Shown: in pieces, positions 7,666 to 11,995 of the stretch
Numbering within the stretch: the stretch's first letter is position 1
Layout of the letters: each line of letters begins with the position of its first letter
NCBI GenBank assembly: GCA_946482565.1
Contig: CAMLSB010000048.1
Span: 1 to 11,995, forward strand
Length of the DNA: 11,995 nt
Source: an uncultured Lysobacteraceae bacterium
Lineage (GTDB): Bacteria > Pseudomonadota > Gammaproteobacteria > Xanthomonadales > Xanthomonadaceae
Direction: 5' to 3'
The notes under the pieces: model-generated
Seen by the model: the letters and a program-made list of their open reading frames with translations, nothing else
What the model was told of the DNA's origin: nothing
Databases searched by the model: none
Translations under genes and position numbers: made by a program

Positions 7666-8933
7666 GGCCCCCCGCCCTGCAGCAGGCTGCGCTTGAAATC
7701 CGCCTGGCGACGCGTGCGATCCATCACCTGGCCCTTGAGCTGGCCGCAGGCCGCATCGATGTCGTCGCCGCGGGTGCGGCGCACCGGCGCGATCATGCCG
7801 GCATTGTTGAGCTGCTTCTGGAACGCGCGGATCGCGTCGTCGCCCGGGCGCTCGTAGCGCGTGCCGGGGAACGGATTGAACGGAATGAGGTTGACCTTGG
7901 CCGCGTCCTTCATCTGCACGCGGCGGTCGAATTCGCGCATCAGCTGCACCAGGCCGCGCGCATGCTCGGGCTGGTCGTTGACGCCCTTCATCAGCGTGTA
8001 TTCGAAGGTGACGGACTCGCCCTTCTTGCGCAACGCGTAGCGCACGCAGGCGTCCATCAGCTCGGCGATCGGGTATTTCCTGTTGAGCGGCACCAGCGTG
8101 TCGCGCAGCTCGTCGAACGGCGCGTGCAGCGACACCGCGAGCGAGACGTCGCTCTCGGCGGCGAGGCGGTCGATCATCGGCACCATGCCGGCGGTCGACA
8201 ACGTCACGCGCTTGTTGGCCAGGCCGTAGCCGAGGTCGTCGCGCATGATGCTCATCGCGCGCACGACGTTGTCGAAGTTGGCGAGCGGTTCGCCCATGCC
8301 CATCATCACCACGTTGGTGAGGCGGCGCTGCTGGTGCGGGACGTTGCCGAGATGGCGCGCGGCAACCCAGACCTGGCCGATGATCTCGGCGGTCGACAGG
8401 TTGCGGTTGAAGCCCTGGGTGGCGGTCGAGCAGAACGTGCAGTTGAGCGCGCAGCCCACCTGCGACGACACGCACAGCGTGCCGCGCCCCTTGTCGGGGA
8501 TGTAGACCGTCTCGATCGCGTTCTTGGGGTCCATCCCCAGCAGCCACTTGTGCGTGCCGTCGGTGGACGCCTTGTCGTACATGACCGTCGGCGCGTGCAC
8601 CACCGCGCGCTCCTCGAGCTTGGCGCGCAGCGCCTTGCCGAGGTCGGTCATGTCGTTGAAATCGGTGGCGTAACGGTGATGGATCCACTTCATCACCTGC
8701 TGGGCGCGGAACTTCTTCTCGCCCAGGCCTTCCTCGAAGAAGCGCTCCAGGCCGGCGCGGTCGAGGTCGAAGATGTTGGTGCGGCCGTCCGCGGCTTTCG
8801 ACGCGGACGACGCGCTCGCCGCGGCTGGCGCGGCGTTGGCGGAGCCAGACGCACGCGCCGCGGCCGTGCCCGGCGCCGCGGCTGCGGCGTCGGGGACGAC
8901 TTCGATCGCGATGTCGCGCGTCCGGTCCATCAT
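7662..8933 (-). CDS. rlmN: Dual-specificity 23S rRNA (A2503-C2)/tRNA (A37-C2) methyltransferase RlmN
   Basis: Radical-SAM enzyme that methylates C2 of A2503 in 23S rRNA and A37 in some tRNAs. The protein is 423 aa against about 384 in E. coli; the extra length is mostly an Ala/Ser-rich low-complexity N-terminus (residues about 1-50). The recognisable domain starts at [20 protein letters not shown] (52-71) and [16 protein letters not shown]. The 4Fe-4S motif CALNCTFC supplies Cys161, Cys165 and Cys168; GTLCVSS gives Cys154, and [12 protein letters not shown] gives the methyl-carrying Cys396 that marks Rlm[15 protein letters not shown] (210-223) binds SAM. Two tandem ATGs (8931-8933 and 8928-8930) are possible starts. 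They follow the ndk stop by 4 or 7 nt, which limits how far upstream the start can be. Confidence 0.96.
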   Translation of the reverse strand: MMDRTRDIAIEVVPDAAAAAPGTAAARASGSANAAPAAASASSASKAADGRTNIFDLDRAGLERFFEEGLGEKKFRAQQVMKWIHHRYATDFNDMTDLGKALRAKLEERAVVHAPTVMYDKASTDGTHKWLLGMDPKNAIETVYIPDKGRGTLCVSSQVGCALNCTFCSTATQGFNRNLSTAEIIGQVWVAARHLGNVPHQQRRLTNVVMMGMGEPLANFDNVVRAMSIMRDDLGYGLANKRVTLSTAGMVPMIDRLAAESDVSLAVSLHAPFDELRDTLVPLNRKYPIAELMDACVRYALRKKGESVTFEYTLMKGVNDQPEHARGLVQLMREFDRRVQMKDAAKVNLIPFNPFPGTRYERPGDDAIRAFQKQLNNAGMIAPVRRTRGDDIDAACGQLKGQVMDRTRRQADFKRSLLQGGGP

Positions 8934-8937
8934 CGGC

Positions 8938-9363
8938 TCAGCGGGCGTAGACGTCGGTCGCCGGGAAGAAGTACGCGATCTCGATCGCGGCGTTCTCCAG
9001 CGAGTCGGAACCGTGCACGGCGTTGGCGTCGATCGAGTCGGCGAAATCGGCGCGGATGGTGCCGGCCGCGGCGTCCTTCGGGTTGGTCGCGCCCATCAGC
9101 TCGCGGTTCTTCAGCACCGCGCCCTCGCCTTCCAGCGCCTGGATCATCACCGGGCCGGAGCTCATGAACTCGACCAGCGCGGCGAAGAACGGGCGTTCGC
9201 GGTGGACGGCGTAGAAGCCTTCGGCTTCCTGCTTCGAGAGGTGCTTCATCTTCGCGGCGACGACCTTCAGGCCGTTCTTCTCGAAACGCGAATAGATTTC
9301 GCCGATGACGTTCTTCGCGACGGCATCGGGCTTGACGATCGACAGGGTGCGCTCCAGCGCCAT
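8938..9363 (-). CDS. ndk: Nucleoside diphosphate kinase
   Basis: Transfers the gamma phosphate of ATP to other (d)NDPs through a phospho-histidine, balancing NTP and dNTP pools in the cytoplasm. The protein is 141 aa, the normal length (E. coli 143). Motifs: [12 protein letters not shown] (4-15), the Lys11 region for [19 protein letters not shown] (57-72) and NAVHGSDS (114-121) with catalytic His117. The reading frame continues upstream without a stop, but the ATG at 9361-9363 gives the family start (MALERT) and has a good Shine-Dalgarno, GGAGAG at 9371-9376, 7 nt before it. It is the first gene of the minus-strand run and the only one with a strong ribosome-binding site, which fits its being the operon head. 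Confidence 0.98.
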   Translation of the reverse strand: MALERTLSIVKPDAVAKNVIGEIYSRFEKNGLKVVAAKMKHLSKQEAEGFYAVHRERPFFAALVEFMSSGPVMIQALEGEGAVLKNRELMGATNPKDAAAGTIRADFADSIDANAVHGSDSLENAAIEIAYFFPATDVYAR

Positions 9364-9370
9364 TGGAAAA

Positions 9371-9376
9371 CTCTCC
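9371..9376 (-). promoter_or_regulatory. Ribosome-binding site of ndk
   Basis: GGAGAG on the minus strand, 7 nt before the ATG at 9361-9363. It decides the ndk start over the open in-frame extension upstream. Confidence 0.75.
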
Positions 9377-9395
9377 GGATAGGCGGGCGGCCGAT

Positions 9396-9412
9396 CCCCA
9401 TCCCCGATGGGG
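9396..9412 (-). other. Hairpin in the ndk 5' leader
   Basis: CCCCAT (9396-9401) and ATGGGG (9407-9412) form a 6-bp stem with a 5-nt loop, about 33 nt upstream of the ndk ATG. It has no U-tract and does not cover the Shine-Dalgarno. It may stabilise the leader or be incidental in GC-rich DNA. Confidence 0.35.
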
Positions 9413-9423
9413 TCGAGCGCCCG

Positions 9424-9432
9424 AGGATAACA
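9424..9432 (-). promoter_or_regulatory. Candidate extended -10 promoter element for ndk
   Basis: TGTTATCCT on the minus strand fits an extended -10 (TGnTATnnT) and would start transcription near 9417, just past the terminator hairpin. No recognisable -35 lies at 16-18 nt. A competing -10, TAGAAT at 9479-9484, also lacks a -35 and would place the terminator inside the ndk leader. Both are weak. Confidence 0.3.
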
Positions 9433-9433
9433 G

Positions 9434-9459
9434 AAAAACCCGCGTGGGAACGCGGGTTT
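9434..9459 (-). terminator. Rho-independent terminator upstream of ndk
   Basis: A perfect 10-bp stem (AAACCCGCGT 9436-9445, ACGCGGGTTT 9450-9459) with a 4-nt loop. On the minus strand the stem runs straight into a T-tract (9438-9434, then CTGTT), the form of an intrinsic terminator. On the plus strand the stem is followed by AGCC, so termination there would be weak. No minus-strand gene lies immediately upstream, so it would stop antisense or leader transcripts. Confidence 0.7.
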
Positions 9460-9546
9460 AGCCGACATGGCTACGGTAATTCTAACGCATCCAGCCGCAA
9501 CTGGGCGGAACCGAGCGCACGGGATTCGGCGACTGGACAGGACGCG

Positions 9547-9575
9547 TTGACGCACCGGGCTGCCGGGGCTAGGAT
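9547..9575 (+). promoter_or_regulatory. Sigma70-type promoter of the psrA-like regulator gene
   Basis: TTGACG (9547-9552; 5 of 6 to TTGACA) and TAGGAT (9570-9575; 4 of 6 to TATAAT) are separated by exactly 17 nt. The predicted transcription start is near 9582, inside the inverted repeat at 9574-9591 and only about 12 nt before the first ATG. Confidence 0.6.
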
Positions 9576-9591
9576 CAAACAATCGTTTGAT
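9574..9591. promoter_or_regulatory. PsrA-type operator (inverted repeat)
   Basis: ATCAAAC-AATC-GTTTGAT: 7-bp perfect arms around 4 nt. It contains CAAAC-N4-GTTTG, which fits the published Pseudomonas PsrA consensus, (G/C)AAAC-N2-4-GTTT(G/C). It overlaps the end of the -10 and the predicted start site, so binding by the adjacent TetR protein would block its own promoter. Autorepression is inferred. Confidence 0.65.
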
Positions 9592-9593
9592 TC

Positions 9594-10229
9594 ATGGCCG
9601 GGGCACGATCCGTGGCGACCACCACCTTCTCCACCAAGGACCGCATCCTCGGCGCCGCCGAGGAACTCTTCGCCCAGCACGGCTTCGCGGGCACCTCCCT
9701 GCGCCAGGTGACCAGCCGCGCGGACGTGAACATCGCCGCGGTCAACTACCACTTCGGCAGCAAGGAAAACCTCGTCAACGAGGTCTTCCGCCGCCGGATG
9801 GACGAGATGAGCGCGCAGCGCGTGGCCCGGCTGGAAGCCGCCATGGCCAACGACGCCTGCGACCTGGAGGCGGTGCTCGCGGCGTTCGTCGAGCCGGCCC
9901 TGGCCATGGCCCAGGACCGCCACGGCGGCGGCGCCTTCATCCGCGTCATCGCCCGCGCCTACGCCGAGAAGAACGACAGCCTGCGCAAGTTCCTGTCCGA
10001 CCAGTACGGCCACGTGCCGCGCGCCTTCGCGCGGGCGATCTCGCGCTGCCTGCCGGACCTGCCCAAGGACCAGCTGTACTGGCGCCTGGACTTCCTGTCC
10101 GGCGCGCTGACCTATGCGATGGCCGACTTCGGGATGATCAAGCGCCCGTCGGGTTCGAGCGAGTCCGCCCACCGCGAACGCGCCGCGCGCGAGCTGATCC
10201 GCTTCGCTGTCGCCGGCTTTACCTCCTGA
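9594..10229 (+). CDS. PsrA-like TetR-family transcriptional regulator of fatty-acid metabolism
   Basis: DNA-binding repressor of the TetR family, 211 aa from the ATG at 9594. The N-terminal helix-turn-helix domain (about 14-62) reads KDRILGAAEELFAQHGFAGT, SLRQVTSRADVNIAAVNYHF and GSKENL, closely resembling Pseudomonas PsrA (FAETSLRLITSKAGVNLAAVNYHFGSK, from memory). The C-terminal ligand domain includes YWRLDFLSGALTYAMADFG (162-180), matching the PsrA-type helix FWRVHFMLGAAAFSM. PsrA responds to long-chain fatty acids and represses beta-oxidation genes. The ATG lies 2 nt past a PsrA-type operator and has no Shine-Dalgarno. An in-frame GTG at 9612 (205 aa) has GGGG 8 nt upstream and a plausible 30-nt leader, so it may be the true start. 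A beta-oxidation gene follows in the same direction after 33 nt. The ligand is inferred. Confidence 0.85.
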   Translation: MAGARSVATTTFSTKDRILGAAEELFAQHGFAGTSLRQVTSRADVNIAAVNYHFGSKENLVNEVFRRRMDEMSAQRVARLEAAMANDACDLEAVLAAFVEPALAMAQDRHGGGAFIRVIARAYAEKNDSLRKFLSDQYGHVPRAFARAISRCLPDLPKDQLYWRLDFLSGALTYAMADFGMIKRPSGSSESAHRERAARELIRFAVAGFTS

Positions 10230-10251
10230 GTAAATTCACGTTTTATCAAAG

Positions 10252-10256
10252 AGATA
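10252..10256 (+). promoter_or_regulatory. Possible ribosome-binding site of the FadN-type gene
   Basis: AGATA within AAAGAGATAC, in an unusually A/T-rich 33-nt gap, is 6 nt before the ATG at 10263; the overlapping AGAGA (10249-10253) is the better Shine-Dalgarno match with a spacing of 9 nt. No second promoter, operator or terminator is visible in the gap, which supports co-transcription with the regulator gene. Confidence 0.4.
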
Positions 10257-10262
10257 CAAGAC

Positions 10263-11995
10263 ATGCCTGAGAAACTGCTTGTCCGACGCGCCGCGGTCCT
10301 GGGCGCCGGCGTCATGGGCGCGCAGATCGCGGCCCACCTGACCAATGCGGGCGTGGACACGGTGCTGTTCGACCTGGCCGCGAAGGACGGCGCGCCCGAC
10401 GGCGTGGTGCTGAAGGCCATCGCGAACCTGGGCAAGCTCTCGCCGGCACCCCTGGCGTCGAAGGCGCTGGCCGAGGCGATCGTGCCCGCGAACTACGAGA
10501 CCGGCCTTGCCCTGCTCGAAGGCTGCGACCTGGTCATCGAGGCGATCGCCGAACGCATGGACTGGAAGCAGGACCTCTACAGGCGCATCGCCCCGCACGT
10601 GCCGGCTCACGCGGTGCTGGCCAGCAACACCTCCGGGCTGGGCATCAATGCGCTGGCCGAAGTGCTTCCCGAGGAGATGCGGCACCGTTTCTGCGGCGTG
10701 CACTTCTTCAACCCGCCGCGCTACATGCACCTGGCCGAGCTGATCCCCGCGCGCACGACCGATCCGGCGCTGCTCGACGCGCTCGAAGCCTTCCTCACCA
10801 ACACGCTGGGCAAGGGCGTGGTCCGCGCCAAGGACACGCCGAACTTCATCGGCAACCGCATCGGCGTGTTCTCGATCCTAGCGACGATGCACCACACCGC
10901 GGCCTTCGGTCTCGGCTTCGACACCGTCGACGCGCTGACCGGCCCGGCGATCGGCCGCCCGAAGTCGGCGACCTATCGCACCGCCGACGTCGTCGGCCTC
11001 GACACGATGGCGCACGTGATCGGCACGATGGCCGATACCCTGCCCGGCGATCCCTGGCACCGGCATTTCGCCGCGCCGGCATGGCTGCAGGCGCTGGTCG
11101 CCAAGGGCGCGCTCGGCCAGAAGACCGGCGCCGGCATCTACACCAAGCGCGGCAAGGACATCCTCGTGCTCGACCTGGGCGCGAAGGACTACCGCGCCAG
11201 CGCCGCGGACGTCGCGCCGGAAGTGGCCGCGATGCTCAAGGAAAAGGATCCGGCGAAGAAGTTCGCCGCACTGCGCGCCAGCGGAGATCCGCAGGCGCAA
11301 TTCCTGTGGGCGGTGTTCCGCGATTTGTTCCACTACAGCGCGTACCACCTCGCCGACATCGCCGAGACCGCGCGCGACGTCGACCTGGCGATCCGCTGGG
11401 GTTACGGCTGGTCGCTCGGCCCGTTCGAGACCTGGCAGGCCGCCGGCTGGAAGCAGGTCGCCGACTGGATCGCCGAGGACATCGTCGCCGGCAAGGCCAT
11501 GGCCGATACGCCGCTGCCGGACTGGGTGTTCGACGGCCGCGACGGCGTGCATGGCGCCGAGGGCAGCTACAGCCCCGGCCGCAACGCGAAGCTGCCCCGC
11601 TCCGCCCTGCCCGTCTATCGCCGCCAGCGTTTCCCGGATCCGGTGCTGGGCGAACGCGCCGACCCGGGCGAGACCGTGTTCGAGAACGACGGCGTGCGCG
11701 CCTGGCACGACGGCGACGGCGTGCTGGTCGCCTCGTTCCGCACCAAGATGCACACCGTCGACGACCAGGTGATGGCCGGGTTGCAACAGGCCATCGCCAT
11801 TGCCGAGAACGACTTCCGCGCGATGGTGGTGTGGCAGCCTTCCGAACCGTTTTCCGCGGGCGCCAACCTCGCCGGCGCGCTCGGCCTGCTGCAAGCCGGC
11901 GATGTCGCCGGCTTCGAGGCGATGGTCGCCAACTTCCAGGCCACCAGCCAGCGCATCAAGTACGCGCAGGTGCCGGTGGTCGCGGCGGTGCGCGG
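10263..11995 (+). CDS. FadN-type 3-hydroxyacyl-CoA dehydrogenase/enoyl-CoA hydratase (C-terminus off window)
   Basis: Bifunctional beta-oxidation enzyme: hydrates trans-2-enoyl-CoA and oxidises 3-hydroxyacyl-CoA with NAD+. 577 residues are visible and the frame is open to the edge. The NAD-binding dehydrogenase domain comes first: GAGVMG (14-19), IEAIAE (92-97), SNTSG (121-125), GVHFFNPP (145-152; catalytic His147), AEL with Glu159, and NFIGNRI (194-200; Asn198). The two helical dehydrogenase domains follow (TGPAIGRPKSATYRTADVVG and WGYGWSLGPFETW). A crotonase domain begins near 470, with SFRTKMHTVDD (491-501) and oxyanion-hole motif FSAGANL (530-536); its acidic catalytic residues lie beyond the edge. 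This order (dehydrogenase, then hydratase) matches Bacillus FadN (about 790 aa), not E. coli FadB, where the hydratase is first. Downstream of a PsrA-like repressor, so a fatty-acid-induced gene is likely. PaaH-like proteins lack the hydratase half. Confidence 0.92.
   Translation, partial: MPEKLLVRRAAVLGAGVMGAQIAAHLTNAGVDTVLFDLAAKDGAPDGVVLKAIANLGKLSPAPLASKALAEAIVPANYETGLALLEGCDLVIEAIAERMDWKQDLYRRIAPHVPAHAVLASNTSGLGINALAEVLPEEMRHRFCGVHFFNPPRYMHLAELIPARTTDPALLDALEAFLTNTLGKGVVRAKDTPNFIGNRIGVFSILATMHHTAAFGLGFDTVDALTGPAIGRPKSATYRTADVVGLDTMAHVIGTMADTLPGDPWHRHFAAPAWLQALVAKGALGQKTGAGIYTKRGKDILVLDLGAKDYRASAADVAPEVAAMLKEKDPAKKFAALRASGDPQAQFLWAVFRDLFHYSAYHLADIAETARDVDLAIRWGYGWSLGPFETWQAAGWKQVADWIAEDIVAGKAMADTPLPDWVFDGRDGVHGAEGSYSPGRNAKLPRSALPVYRRQRFPDPVLGERADPGETVFENDGVRAWHDGDGVLVASFRTKMHTVDDQVMAGLQQAIAIAENDFRAMVVWQPSEPFSAGANLAGALGLLQAGDVAGFEAMVANFQATSQRIKYAQVPVVAAVR

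Noticed and set aside
7666..8688. Upstream extension of the pilF frame through rlmN
   Set aside because: It is a shadow of rlmN; the lipoprotein signal peptide marks the true pilF start at 7665 (or 7635).
9364..9468. In-frame upstream extension of ndk starting at the ATG at 9466-9468 ([12 protein letters not shown]...), or a leader peptide covering the terminator stem
   Set aside because: No Shine-Dalgarno precedes it, Ndk proteins start at MALERT-like sequence, and GGAGAG supports the ATG at 9361-9363. No run of regulatory codons suggests attenuation by a leader peptide.
9471..10172. 233-codon minus-strand frame opposite the regulator gene, ending 12 nt before the intrinsic terminator
   Set aside because: Its closeness to the terminator was tempting, but the translation is a Val/Gly/Ala/Arg-rich shadow without motifs or a Shine-Dalgarno. 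The plus-strand TetR frame is clearly the gene.
10878..11894. 338-codon minus-strand frame opposite the FadN-type gene
   Set aside because: No recognisable domain; low-complexity composition typical of antisense frames. The plus-strand frame carries a full set of dehydrogenase and crotonase motifs.

Overview
This looks like chromosomal core DNA from a high-GC gammaproteobacterium, most likely of the Xanthomonadaceae/Lysobacteraceae (Lysobacter, Luteimonas or Xanthomonas-like). The reasons are the strong G/C bias at third codon positions, the gammaproteobacterial gene order ndk-rlmN-pilF-rodZ...yfgM-bamB-der, and the domain types seen (MoeB with an N-terminal rhodanese; a TetR protein very like Pseudomonas PsrA). 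The assignment rests on gene order and protein appearance, not on a search.

Region 1 (positions 1-9363, all minus strand) is one tightly packed run of ten genes. In transcription order they are ndk, rlmN, pilF, rodZ, yfgM, bamB, der, mobA, moeA and moeB, the last cut by the left edge. Most junctions are stop/start overlaps (ATGA, TGATG, GTGA) or gaps under 10 nt; only rodZ-yfgM (45 nt) and mobA-moeA (29 nt) are wider. The run covers nucleotide pool balance (Ndk), 23S rRNA/tRNA methylation (RlmN), the type IV pilus pilotin (PilF), cell shape (RodZ), a Sec-linked periplasmic chaperone (YfgM), outer-membrane protein assembly (BamB) and ribosome assembly (Der). A molybdenum-cofactor block (MobA, MoeA, MoeB) follows. 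Compared with the Pseudomonas order, ispG and hisS are missing between rodZ and yfgM; a perfect 18-bp palindrome lies at that point.

Region 2 (9364-9593) is a 230-nt divergent intergenic region. It holds a hairpin in the ndk leader, a clear minus-strand intrinsic terminator lying upstream of ndk, a weak extended -10 candidate for ndk, and on the plus strand a good sigma70-type promoter whose -10 end is overlapped by an inverted repeat matching the PsrA operator pattern.

Region 3 (9594-11995, plus strand) is a two-gene fatty-acid module: a PsrA-like TetR repressor and, 33 nt downstream, a FadN-type 3-hydroxyacyl-CoA dehydrogenase/enoyl-CoA hydratase cut by the right edge. The inferred circuit is a repressor that senses long-chain fatty acyl ligands and controls itself and the downstream beta-oxidation gene through the overlapping operator.

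I see no mobile element, CRISPR array, rRNA or tRNA gene. There is no gene-free stretch longer than 300 bases. No undescribed multi-gene system is evident; the more interesting signals are regulatory (9396-9593 and 5953-5970) and architectural (MoeB, FadN-type protein).
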